NCBI GenBank assembly: GCA_026075535.2
Contig: AP026541.1
Span: 12,152,001-12,216,000, forward strand
Source: Tricholoma matsutake
Lineage: Eukaryota; Basidiomycota; Agaricomycetes; Agaricales; Tricholomataceae
DNA: 64,000 bases
Direction of reading: 5' to 3'
Shown here: positions 48,244 through 59,234 of the stretch, in pieces
Layout: the number at the start of each line of letters is the position of its first letter
Numbering within the stretch: the stretch's first letter is position 1
The notes under the pieces: generated by a model
What the model saw: only the letters and a program-made list of their open reading frames with translations
The model's database searches: none
What the model was told of the DNA's origin: nothing
Program-made: the position numbers and the translations under genes

Positions 48244-48244
48244 T

Positions 48245-49347
48245 CGCTGCGAATAGGAAAATCCTGCTCCTCTACAACTTCCAACTTAATCTCCTCTGCA
48301 ACTTGATCCTTCGCTTCCTCAACATCTACAAGCGCCAACAAATCTTGCAGGAGTTTGTCTCATCCCTCGGGGGTGAGCATGCGGATATCCTGATGATGGG
48401 GACATGTGTCCAGGTTCCCCACAATGGTAGCAGAGATCCAACTTATGTGCACGGCTGCAGGCTGCATCAACATCCATTGGTACTGGGACATTGATGGCTG
48501 GTGTAGGAGTTTGACGAACAGGAATGGGGTTAGGGCGGGGAAGGCTTCAATTGAAGGTGTAGGGTGTATGAGTGGTAGTTGGAGCACGGAATGCAGCATT
48601 AAACGCCGCATTTGTGAGTCGGTTCTTGTCACAGAGTGAAGCAGCTTCATACCAAGCAAGGATATCATTGTCTGCTGGGCGCCCTTCCAACATCTGTGCA
48701 ATCTGGTCCTGAATTTCTCAGTTGAGCCCCTGTCAGAACTTCACCACCACTGGTAACCCACTCCCATATCCTGCCATGTCCACCAAATCCTTGAACTCAT
48801 CGATATAGTCGTCCATGGATCGATGTCCCTGGTGGTAAGCGGATGACTCAAGTCGTGTCACTGCTCGGTGGCATTCATTGAGGGGGCAGAAGTGGCATAC
48901 AAACTCAGCTCGAAAGTCACCCCAAGTGGAGAAAGGTAGAGAACCGAGTTCTTTAGTTTGACGTAGGATACGGTCCACATAGAGATAGGTGCGTTCAGAT
49001 TTCATGTATGTGAAGGCCCAATAAATTTTTGCAGCCTCATTGACAAATTGATGCGACTGGAGACTAATGTATAACTCACAGGAATTAAGGAATGCATGTC
49101 CCTGCACACGTGCACCATTAAATTCGGCGGGGGGGGACGGTTTGATCTGGGCACATTCCTTAGTGGATGCATTTGGCAAAACGTTGTTGTTGGGTGCGCT
49201 TGGAGTCATGAAGGGGGAACTATTGGTCGTAGGGTTAGCCTGGAGGGTCCTAATGAAGTTTTCAATCGTAGATTTAAGCAAGTCGATTTGTGCATGCATT
49301 CCGGAAACATCGCTTTCAAGCGGGTCAAAGCGTTCTGATGCGTCCAT
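48245..49347 (-). pseudogene. Gypsy-3 gag
   Basis: ATG 49347 (MDASERFDPLE), a coiled-coil-like SGMHAQIDLLKSTIENF, then the capsid region (FLNSCELYISLQSHQFVNEA, FRAEFVCHFCPLNE, DYIDEFKDLVDMAGY). After TGA 48733-48735 (VVKF*QGLN) and a second TGA (LN*EIQD), both at likely Arg, the frame shifts near 48540. The zinc knuckle LCYHCGEPGHMSP is cut by a small deletion that changes frame into CPHHQDIRMLTPEG and another TGA (G*DKLL). Confidence 0.85.
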
Positions 49348-49501
49348 GTCGCTAGGGAGCGCGTTTGGCGAAAATGGCAGCGTAATAAAGGCGAGATTAT
49401 CTGGAACGGTGTGTAGGGACTCTGTGGAGCTTTGGGAAGCGTTGTCCAGTCCGTACCTGCCTATCTTGGGCAGCGCGTTCACGATTTTCGGGCCTTAGGG
49501 G

Positions 49502-49511
49502 AGAGTTTTCT
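49502..49511 (-). promoter_or_regulatory. Self-primer type PBS of Gypsy-3
   Basis: On the minus strand AGAAAACTCT, two bases after the LTR end at 49514, is the exact complement of AGAGTTTTCT in the LTR (49564-49555). A second short match (CTAAGG here, CCTTAG in the LTR) extends the duplex past a bulge. This recalls the two-part pairing of Tf1. Confidence 0.8.
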
Positions 49512-49513
49512 AC

Positions 49514-49879
49514 TATAAGGGCAACCTAAGCCTCTAGCAAAGGGAAATCCGAAGAGAAAACTCTAAGGATCCCCTTGCTGATGCCCAGTATATGTGAAGA
49601 CGACAAAAATCAAATATAACCTAAAAATAGAAAAAGGCGGAGATAGGCGGATCAAGGCTGCCGAATGACATCATACCAAGGGGTATGTGTCGGAAGGGGT
49701 ACTCCGCCTCTAAATATAAAAGTGTCAACATGTACAAACATGATAGCAAGGGAAAATTAGTAATAAAATCCGGAAAAATCATAGAAAATGAAGAATAGAA
49801 GGAAATGAGGTGGGGAAAAATATAGGACGAACATAAAAAATAAGAAAAACACACAGGGCACCCCCCTAGTCCCCTTACA
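49514..49879 (-). repeat. Gypsy-3 5' LTR (366 bp)
   Basis: Minus strand starts TGTAAGGGGACTAGG and ends GGTTGCCCTTATA. A TATATTTA box on the minus strand lies near 49707. Confidence 0.92.
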
Positions 49880-49884
49880 GAAAC

Positions 49885-50221
49885 CATATATCAGCTACAG
49901 TAATACTGCCTGTATTCCTTAGCTTGACCTAATTCAATCAACAGTCTAAGAACTCATCTGAACACTTGACAGCTCAGGAAATCCCTGACTGTGATAAACT
50001 TGAACCCAACAGTTGGAAAGCCTCCAACTGTGATACATGAATGGACAGTCTACTCAGAAAGCCTCTGAGTATGGATAGCCGCGATGACTTGAGGAAGTAC
50101 CCAAGTGAAGGCAGGAAGCCCGATACACTAGGAAAGCCTCCTAGTGCAATATTGATACAGTTGGAAAGCCTCCAACTGCGACACATGACCCAAGACTGAG
50201 TCAAGACCAATAGTCTTAACA
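49885..50221 (+). repeat. Gypsy-2 3' LTR, second part
   Basis: Continues the 5' LTR copy from CATATATCAGCTAC to AGTCTTAACA and is followed by the right GAGCT. With the first part it totals about 632 bp against 639 bp for the 5' LTR. Confidence 0.92.
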
Positions 50222-50226
50222 GAGCT
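50222..50226. repeat. Target-site duplication GAGCT (right) of Gypsy-2
   Basis: Exact copy of 35490-35494. Confidence 0.9.
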
Positions 50227-51400
50227 CTTTAGGGGGAGCATCTTCTGCCAACACAACTGGTGGTGCCTCCTTCGCATTATATTCTGGGCTGGGAAATTCA
50301 GCCTTGACATGGTCCTCAAAACTCGTCCAATATAGCTTGTGATAAACATGACTAGTAAAGTGGTCCTCAAAATCCAGCAAATAGGTAGCAACAAATTGTC
50401 CAGAAAGATCTTGATGCGAGATCATAGTGTGCATGCATTTCTGCAACAGCTGCTTGGCATAAATTGTAACCAAGTCATCCGCTGGATCATAATCTCCAAG
50501 CTTCTTAATTGCCAGCTCAAGGGCAGCATATGCAATGTGAATTTTTAGTTGAGACTTGGAGATATAATCAGTGATATAATACAGGATTGCTTTAGCAGCA
50601 GGTCCAGATCCAATAAACTTGATGTCCATGTTACAATGTATGGTCCGGATTATGGTTTCATTAAAGTTATTCACTAATCCATCTAGGCAATGCAACCAGA
50701 GCTCACCAGTCTCAGGATCTATTGTGGAAATGGGATTATAGTTTGCCAAGCTTAACCCAAAGCAACATTCCTCTCTCTTGGGTGAATACTTGAAGCAAGT
50801 ATCCTGGTGTTTATGTTGCTGACATGCTGTGACAATATTATGCAAATCCTGTTTCTGTACAGTAGCATGGTTTTTGTGTGAGGATAGAGGATTGCGAACA
50901 GTACAAGGATGAAATTGTGAGGACAGTATGTCCAACAGCTCTCCATTGACATCAGGCTTCAGAGGGATACATGTGGAAATGCTATCATCCAGAAAGGCTA
51001 AAAGCCACTGGCAAAAGTCATCCTCATCAGTACTCATAACTTTGTCACATATCTCATTGGGATTGAGTCCACCTTCAACCCATATCAACATATGGCAGTG
51101 CAAAGTACTGCATCCTTTGTGGCAGGGTAAGTGGTCTATTGGTGCTCTGTTGACCAGGAGGTCACAATGTGGGAGGCATAGTAAGCGAACTTGGTTAAAT
51201 GAGGGGGTAAAGGTTGGTAAATGAGACCACGGCTCAATGAAAGGGAGAGGGGCATGCAGTAATGCACTAGAGTGAAGACAGTGCAAACTGTGTAGCGAGA
51301 TGTGTGGTCAACATCAATCAAAGACTCCAGCCACAAGATTACATGCCGATATCATCAAAGGCAGATATTTGACACATCAAAGGGAAAGTTGCTCATTTGG
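50227..51400 (-). pseudogene. Helitron ORF, 5' half: HUH Rep endonuclease domain
   Basis: The minus strand has GCSTLHCHMLIWVEGGLNPN near 51100, the Rep HUH box (HCH), and then IKFIGSGPAAKAILYYITDY near 50610 with FISKS following, typical of Helitron Rep regions. Rep nicks and joins single-stranded DNA during rolling-circle transposition. Upstream the reading FSSLDIPLLQ...NICL**YRHVILWLE has two adjacent TGA codons that fit CGA CGA. The catalytic Tyr pair was not identified with certainty. The ORF continues directly into the helicase half once Gypsy-2 is removed. Confidence 0.88.
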
Positions 51401-51576
51401 GCTTTAGTAAGTAGCAAGGTGAACCACTTCACTGGAAATACTACTTGTAGTAATGGAATGTCAAGAGAACTAAAGAAATCGGGGCCGAAAGACTTCAAAC
51501 TTGAATACTTAGCTTAACTTCTACACCTTTGTGTGTAGTAATCTTGGGTAGCCTTTGAGAACTCAGAGGGAAACTT

Positions 51577-52150
51577 AAGAGGAACGCAAAATGAGAGTCC
51601 AAAGTTACTTGTCCCATTTGAGAGGTGGGGAGACACCTTTATACAAGTCAAGTACCAATATTGAGAAAACCATGTCGCACTTGTTCTCTTGTGCCGACAG
51701 GACCAATTAACCAGAGAGATAAACTATTAAAGAAGCAGGGTTGTCAAATTTGGAAAGCGTCATTGATCTTCAAGATATGGTCAGTGTTTGCACAGTGGAT
51801 GATGTCACAGTGGTGTCGTCAAGTTCTCATCTCAGGGTTTCAGCAACTGGGGATGACTCAGGGAGAGGACAGTGTTGAAGTTCTCTATTGACGTCACGTT
51901 GCCTGTGCCCCCAGCAAGCATGGAGAACACTCAAGAGGTGCGCAAAATGAGAGTCCAAAGTTACTTGTCCCATTTGAGAGGTGGGGAGACACCTTTATAC
52001 AAGTCAAGTACCAATATTGAGAAAACCATGTTGCACTTGTTCTCTTGTGCCGACAGGACCAATCAACCAGAGAGATAAACTATTAAAGAAGCAGGGTTGT
52101 CGAATTTGGAAAGCATCGTTGATCTTCAGGATATGGTCGGTGTTTGGGAA
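51577..52150. repeat. Direct repeat of about 200 bp, two copies
   Basis: 51577-51790 and 51933-52145 are nearly identical, from CGCAAAATGAGAGTCC to the sequence ATGGTC(A/G)GTGTTTG, about 357 bp apart. They follow the 3' end of Gypsy-4 and may be part of its terminal region, but no matching copy was found on its other side. Confidence 0.75.
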
Positions 52151-55100
52151 ATTGATTTTCATGCAAAATAGGGAAGGAGTCAGAAGGCTGCAACTGGTCA
52201 ATGAAATACTGATCCATTGAGTTTGCAGATGATGTAGGCTCCTCCATAGTTGCAATCGGTGATGATGAGGGGACCTAAATATCAAGGACACAACTTGCAA
52301 TTGAGAGATTTCTCAATTTGCATGTTGCAAAGTAGGACCAGGTTGCCTTTTTCGAAGTTGTAGTCATGCATTGTTTGTTTGTGAATGAGTTCAAAACATT
52401 TTACAGCTTCGAGTAGAGTGGTATAGACTTTTGAATATAGAAGTTCAAGGTTGGATGACCATTTTGGTAGTGCTATTGCTCTTTGAGCAATGAGATCACT
52501 TGTTGATAAGATAGAATCAGGAGGGGGTTGCAAGTATGTTGCTTCAGAGATGTCAAGCAGGATTAGGGGATGTGATCCTGTAACTGTGAAGTAAGGAGAG
52601 CAACCCATACATCTATGAGCTGTAACTTGTTCTGCCCAAAACACAGAGTGTGCTCCAGCTGACCATTTGCTCTGATCTCCATCAATTGCTTTGAATAATG
52701 ATTGTTGAATATTGAAGTGGGCTCATTCAACAACTCCATTCGCATGAGAATTGTAACTGCTAATCTGAATGTGGTTAATGTGATATCATTTGAAAGGTAC
52801 TCCAATGCTGCAATGAAGGCTGATCCATTATCACTCACAAATTTGTATAGGGAACCCCATCTACAAATGATATCTTTGAAGATCCAATCCCTGAGGGTCA
52901 TGGCATTTTCTCGTCAAAGATTTCGCCATTTGGGATGGGTCGTTAGCAAACACCAACCATGTATGATATACTTGAATCCACTTGAAGGAGGCATTTGCAT
53001 AGTATCGATGTAGACTTTGCTGAATAAAGGTGTGGGTGTGGTGATGGTAGGTGGAATGAGGAGATTTTGAGTTTGTCATACTTGGCAGAGGTGGCAGGTG
53101 CGAATAAACCATGTGATGTCAGCTTTCATGTTAGGCCACCAGAATCATAGGGAAATAACAGATTTCATCATGAAGACCATTTTGTGTCCGATATCATTGT
53201 AAGCTGCATGAATAACTTCAAGAAGATGTTCAGGAAGTGTGACAATTTTGTGAGCTCTGTGAGAGTCCTTTCTCCAAAGTTTGCCACAATTTAAGAATTT
53301 GGTGCAATATCAAACAAAGGTAGCATATTTGGAATCTGATAAATCTGGAGGTCATACCAAATCCTCTTACCATTTTTGAACCCAAATTAATCTTTCATCA
53401 TCCTTTTTCCCATTGTTCATTTGTGGGACATTGTCGTAGGTCAGATCCTCCCCCTTACTGAGATCTGAAGAAAGGGAGAGTGTTGAAACTCGATAGGAAG
53501 TGAAGGGACAAGTCATAATAGGATTGATTAGGTGTATGAAACCATGAAGATGGTCAATCCAGTCTCCAAAATTGTTTTTGTTATCGAACTGTCATCTTCA
53601 TCTTGTGGAGGACATCTCAAAAGTTCATCTGGACCATGATGTGTACCTGCAACATGAACTAATGTGAAGTGAAAAGTGAGAATCGAGATGATCCATCAAT
53701 TGATGCTAGCGCTAGGTGTGATATCAGGATTCAAGAGCATGCCTTTGATATACCTTGCATCGACTTCGACAATGAGGTTTCAGACTCCTATTAGGTGCAA
53801 TCAAAGTGCTCCGAGAGCGTGATATAGACCATAGAGTTAAGTTTTGCTTGCAAGAACTGGGATTCGTGATTGTTAAGCATGATAGAGTCAAATCAACTGT
53901 AATATCATTTTTGAGGGTTGATGGGATCGCATTGCTCAAGAAAGAACCCAATAGTGATGTATGAAGTGTCGACTGATAGGATAACTGGGGCATCAGATGA
54001 GTAGTTGATAGCGCAAATTGCTAGGGAATTGATGAGTGCTTTCTTCAGGTCTTCCTGTGCTGCAATTTGTTTCGGTCTGAATTCAAAAGGGACATCTTTT
54101 CATGTAAGGTGTATTAGAGCGGTAGCACATTGAGCGAAGTTTCAAATAAAGATATGACAAACTCCAATAGGCCCTCAAAATGCCTTAACTTTGGTAAGGC
54201 TTTGACAAGGTCCCCATTTCCTAACCACTGCGATGCAAGTGGGATCAGCCATATGACCTTTGATATTGCATCGATGACCTAAAACAATTATTTCGGGGAT
54301 GCAAAGGTAGAGTTTGGACCAGAAAAGGTTCCTCCACAATACTTCATGTGTTGGACTACATGATTTAGATTCCCAAAATGTTCCCAAATGATCGTTTCAT
54401 AAGATAAGGAGTCAATATTGGGAATATTTGCAGTGTAATCAATAGTTATAGAGGAATTGGAATGGTCAAAAGAAATAATGAGAGTGCACTGGTTATTCTC
54501 CAAGATTTTATCCTCTAGTTGCAAAAATCCTCACAAACTATTCTTCTTCGATGACTAGATCAGGGGATAGTTGGAATAGCACAGAATTGTGTCGAGTTCG
54601 GATTGAAAATAGTTATTGTTTGTGCTTTGTTTCGATAATTCTTTACCGTACTTTCTGTGAGAACGTCAAATGGTTGTCCAAGCAGGATGTCGTAGGCTGG
54701 ATCACAGATGATGTGTATTTGCATGTAGAGGGTGATGCTACCAACTTCACAAGGTATGTTCCATGCTAAACCTAGACTCTGGTCAATGCCACCATTAGCC
54801 GATTGTAGAGGGATGTGTATTGAAGGATTGTATGTGAGACCGAGTTTGTGACAAACTTCTTCTGACATTACAATGATCGATGAACCTGGATCGACTATGC
54901 TTTCAACTGGATTTCTACTGTTGACATTCATAATGACCGATCTAATAGAGTGTGATTCCTTGGCTGCAATGAAATGTTCAGGTATTTCTCCAGGGTGAAG
55001 ACTGCTAATATATGTTTTGTAAGGGTCATCAATTATGAAAATGTCATTGTTAAGGAGATTCATAGTGTTATTTCCTTCAGGTTGCTGGATACAACATTGA

Positions 55101-55880
55101 CCTGTTCCTTCCATTTTGTACAAAATTTGGGTGATAGCAAAAGTAATTCTTTGGGGGTCAGAGTGATAATCAGCATTTTCATTGATCGAGTGAAGATGTC
55201 TTCAGTGATTTTGTCCTTTTGAATGGGGGCTTGGGTGTGGTATGATGGGTGGTCTTTTGCTTTTCCGATTGGGGAATTTTAGCTTGAGTTGTCAAGTGAT
55301 TCTAGCCCATAAGCCTGGTTGGAAACCCCAAACAAAGGCTCTGCTTTGTTCAGTGTTGGAAATCCTGCCTTTAGTAGATAGAAACTTTGTGATGTTATAG
55401 AATGACCAAAAATATAATCCCAAATCGCTTGCATCATAAATACCTATGCAAAGTTGTTCACCAACAAGTTTGTCCATGTCCAAAATTGACCATTTCTGAT
55501 CATCTTCAGAACCAGGGTACAGTTGGTGAATAGCAATGCGAAAATTCTGGAACGAAATGCCAGTGTCATATTCTGGAATCAATTCCCAGAGTACGGAAGT
55601 GTCAATATTGAGGTAGGGACAAGCATGCTTCTTCATTTCTTCAGAGTTTGTGACATTACACGCTGAGAAAAGCAATTCAAGCTCATTAAAATATCTGCAA
55701 AGTTCTCGTGGCTGGGTGGGGTCAAATCTCAGAGCTGTGGAATGACCACGAGCTGGCATAGTTGCTTGTGTAGTCATGAATGTGATGTTTCTAGGGGTAG
55801 GGGTTAAAACTTGGGTGAATGATGGTAGAGGAGTCAAAGTTGTTGGAAGAATGAATGAAGAGGCAGATGATGAAGACAAA
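52150..55880 (-). mobile_element. Gypsy-4: decayed Ty3/Gypsy element
   Basis: Fragments in Gypsy order on the minus strand. Gag-like 55879-55292; protease 55123-54560 (SIVDPGSSIIVM, DILLGQPFDVL); an RT thumb/connection piece 54524-54175 (WEHFGNLNHVV, MKYCGGTFSGP, VLGHRCNIKGH); RNase H-like scraps 53993-53724; integrase 52901-52282 (FVSDNGSAF, then GGAYIICKLNGSVF). The RT palm with YxDD is missing between 54560 and 54524, so there is an internal deletion. TGA at H*PVAAF, AF*LLPY and FA*KS fits CGA. LTRs were not defined. Confidence 0.75.
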
Positions 55881-56239
55881 GAAGTAGAGGATGATGTTGA
55901 AGGTGGTGAGATAGGTGAAGGAAATAGTCAACAGTGAGTAGATTCTGCTTCGGAAACAGGGATTAGGATATCTCCTGATTGTTCGAGAGATTTGAAGGTG
56001 TGCCGAGTGTCAATTTGAAGGTTTCTAGCTTGTGTTTGCCTAAGCCAGGAGATTCGAGATGGATTAGGTGATGAAATGATTTAGAAACCCCTTGTGGTGG
56101 GCTCTGAAATGATGTTGGACCAGGAAACCCAAACAAAACCTACTAAATGGCTTTGGATGGTGTAACACTAGTTAGAGGAAGGATGCAAGGTGGTACTAAA
56201 TATCACCACTGTTACCCAAGATTAGGTAAACAACTTTAG

Positions 56240-56345
56240 AGAAGGTCCAATGAAGTTCAAAGAGGTTCAAGAGTGCACAAAGTGCTGCGATGGTGTTCAA
56301 GGAAAGTTTGAAGAGGTTCAAAGATGTTCAAAGATGTTCAAAGGG
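56240..56345. repeat. GTTCAAAGA minisatellite
   Basis: Repeated units of (A/T)GTTCAAAGA(G/T) about 10-12 bp long, partly interrupted. Confidence 0.7.
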
Positions 56346-58890
56346 CTTATAGAAGACAAGGATGACTTCTATGAAGGCAGAGGATAGACTATAACAATGT
56401 AGAAAGGCCATGAGAGGGGATAGACAATAGATGATTGTTTCAAGAAGCTAGTATGAAGAGTTCAAAGAAGTTCAGCTCAAAACACTGAACTTCAAGACTA
56501 AGTTGAGAGGCTTGGACTCAAGAGAATTGCTCTTAAATCAGATGATTGATGTGAGAGTGTGATCTGTTCTGTCATTCTAAGTAGCTAGTACAAGGCTATA
56601 TATGTTTGGGAGAGGTGGTACTTAAAAGGAAATAGAACATGAGGAATACATGAGGCAAGATATAAAACAATAAAGAACTTTCCAAATCATATTGGTCCAT
56701 GCTGATCATAGTGTAAAAACCGCTCAATTTCTTCCCCATCCATGGGATGTCATTCATGAGGCCAAATTCATGCTGCATCGGACTGCCAATGCCAATCCCA
56801 CTGCTGCTTCCACTGCAATGCCATAGTGAAGGACTCACATATAAGTAAATTAATGCACCTTCACATAAAATGATGCAATGTATCCTTGGCTGGATAGTGC
56901 TGATGAGATGGCCCACATAGTGAGGTCCAGGTCCCTGTCCAACTACTGCTATCAGTGCCGATGCTGCTGCCACTGCCAATGTGGATTTAATAATTAAAGG
57001 TGTCATCAATTCATGACCTAGCTCAATTTAAATAATATAAAATGGAACAACATGAGACCAGGGTTCACGTCGGTCACCTGACTGCTGTTGCCGCTGCTGT
57101 GGCCATTGCTGTTTGCCATTGCCGATAGCTGATGCAATGATGGGGGTTTCCATGTGTTCAATGCACCCTATGTGAATAAATAGCAGCTCATGTAACACAG
57201 AATGCTCTCTAATGCACTCCATTGGTTACAATAGGTATAGGTACAGTTATATACAGTATGTTTGATAGTGTCCACTGAACCGTATCATTCAATACAATGT
57301 GTATGTTCGATAGACCATATTATTCGGTACAGTGTAGCTTACCTATGTGGCCAATGCCGGGAAGAGGAATGCCTCGGAAACAATGATATTCTGAAATGCC
57401 CTAAAGAATGCACTGTTGCTTGTAAGAAGTGCAAATGGGTGAGTGGATGTTGAGGGGTAGATAACGGAAGGGTTTGCACATGGCCACAGGTAGGTTGACT
57501 CAGACAGCGTCAAGTCAAGTCATTAATTCATTCATCTGGTACAGTCGTGGACAAACAAACACAAAAAAAATTTAGTCTGATTATGGACACCAGCTCACAC
57601 ATCAGATTGTCTGTTTAAATGCACAAACAATGTATCTAGGATCTATTAAGTTGAATTGCATGAGCCGATCCTTCATAGCTGTTGAAATGAAAATTTTTGC
57701 CCCAAAAATTTGGCTGGACACGAAATCTCATCTAAAAATCCCGAAAAATAGTGCAATCAACGCCTTTTGAAGAGCTGGCTACGGATCTGACAAGTATAAA
57801 CCAAAATATGGCGTTCCTGTGTCAGAAAAAAATAATTATGTATTGCCTAAAATAGCAATTTGATTTGTCAGCACACTCTACCTCTCCCTTTGGCACTCCT
57901 GCAGTTCTTATTTTGGGCTTTTGGTGACTTTTTGGCTTTGTTTAGGACATGTTTGATCAATGTATGCTGAAGATGACATCTGATGACATGGATCCTCCCA
58001 CACATTAGCTGACAATGGTCTGCAGCCAGCACAGAGCTGAGGTCTCTTGTGGAAAAATGTTCCACAGGTGTTTATTGACATGGCTTGATACCCTAGATTC
58101 AATAGTAAAGTCTATATGGTCAAGAAATTTCTCATTTATGAGATATTGACACCATCCTCCTCGAGCATTTTAGCCGAGCTTAGGTAATGAAGTAAAATGT
58201 AATGTGTTGATTTTTGATGTGACTCTGACACCTATTTGAGCGTGATACAGCTAGATCCAAAATGATAGGCAGGTCATAAAAAATTGTGGGTGCCAAAGTT
58301 TTGATTTCCGAGGGCTTTTTAACAAAAATTGACATTGCCGCCTAGTGCTGGACCTCTTGCCTAGCTCAGGGCAAGGGGGTGTCGGGATGGGAAGCCTGAA
58401 CCAGATGTAGGGGGGGGTCCTGCCGGAGGCTGAAAATTTTTTTTGACCATGGTGAAAACAATGCTGATAGGTGTCATTTGAGTGTTGGTTTAACATAGTA
58501 AAGCCCTGAAAGGACTTGGTAAAGCACTCATAACATTGGATTGTGTCAATTACTACCCAGATGTAAGCGAGCGAGCAATCTTATGCTGATGTACTCAAGA
58601 TCTAGTTTGTTTATGTGCAGGGATCTTGAACTAAATAGCATCACGTCCAAGAAATCAACCAATTAACAAAACAGCCGCATCAGTGGCATCACATTCTTTA
58701 GAATCTTTCTGTGAGTCACAGTTGATGGATTAGGTATATCAAACTTTATTTTTTTTCATCAACATTGCTCACCACTTCAACCTGTTTATCAAGACAACTC
58801 ACATTGATGGACGGTCGACAGCTCAACTGTACTGTATTCAACTGTCAATCGTACAGCCATAACCATTGAACAGACAGTGTACAGCCCTAG
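56346..58890. other. Repeat-rich interval without a confident gene
   Basis: Three related blocks near 56770, 56950 and 57080 are rich in GCTGCTGCCACTGCCAATG-like sequence, separated by AT-rich spacers, again looking like amplified modules. 57240-57340 has repeats of TGTATGTTCGATAG. A 63-codon plus-strand ORF at 57262-57453 ends in a Cys-rich stretch (CGQCREEECLGNNDILKCPK) and could be a zinc-binding fragment. 57700-58500 shows no gene. Confidence 0.45.
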
Positions 58891-59100
58891 TATTGGAAAT
58901 CAGGCTGGAAAACAAACAGAGAAGAGATAATTCTCTTAGAGACAAGTGGGGGAAATGAGACAAGAAACTTATTATTATTTCTCCTATACTACGGCTGTAT
59001 GTAACTGTGCTATAGATAGAACATGCATCAAAACAGCCACTCTATTAATAATATCTGGCATCTGGCCTCAGACCATGGGCTTGGATTGCCTATCCCAACA
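58891..59100 (-). repeat. Copia 3' LTR (210 bp)
   Basis: Aligned by eye to the 5' LTR without gaps. About 14 differences, all transitions, several in CA/TG pairs. Confidence 0.95.
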
Positions 59101-59234
59101 CTCCCCTTCAAGCCAAGCATGGTTTGAGTTATTAGGAATGGTTAACTGGATTATCTTTTGGGTGCATTAAAACCTCTGTGTGGTGGAAAACCCTGTGGGT
59201 AAAAACCAACTCACACATGAGGAAAGCTACTGAG

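Larger units (their letters stand above)
43924..49879 (-). mobile_element. Gypsy-3: chromovirus nested in the Gypsy-2 3' LTR
   Basis: Flanked by GAAAC at 43919-43923 and 49880-49884. LTRs are 43924-44349 and 49514-49879. On the minus strand they start TGTAAGGG and end CCCTTATA. Order from right: PBS, gag, PR, RT, RNase H, IN, chromodomain, polypurine tract (AGAGAGGGGGTGA on the minus strand at 44350-44362). The shared part of the LTRs differs at only a few sites, so it is the youngest element here. Confidence 0.95.
35495..50221 (+). mobile_element. Gypsy-2: chromovirus inserted in the Helitron, carrying Gypsy-3
   Basis: Complete from LTR to LTR with a perfect 5-bp TSD (GAGCT). The 5' LTR is 35495-36133; the 3' LTR is 43629-43923 plus 49885-50221, split by Gypsy-3. 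Without Gypsy-3 and the repeated GAAAC it is about 8.8 kb. The internal order gag, PR, RT, RNase H, (missing IN core), chromodomain is Ty3/Gypsy chromovirus. The integrase core is replaced by unrelated DNA (about 40070-42735). The LTRs differ at many sites, so the insertion is old. Confidence 0.92.
32396..51400 (-). mobile_element. Helitron (Rep-helicase), interrupted by Gypsy-2
   Basis: The Rep part (50227-51400) and helicase part (32400-35489) are two halves of one minus-strand ORF. When Gypsy-2 and one copy of its GAGCT duplication are ignored, the frame continues as ...PPKEL followed by SALSEH... without a shift. Helitron ends (5' TC, 3' hairpin and CTRR) were not found. The 5' side stops near 51.5 kb, next to the decayed Gypsy-4, and is probably truncated. 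Confidence 0.85.

Noticed and set aside
51577..52150. The 200-bp repeats as LTRs of a small element
   Set aside because: Only about 145 bp lies between them, there is no TG...CA end pair and no target duplication.
51539..56227. Self-priming pair for Gypsy-4 (TAATCTTGGGTA at 51539 and TACCCAAGATTA at 56216)
   Set aside because: The segment should also occur in a right-hand LTR next to 56230, but I did not find it, and the LTRs are undefined.
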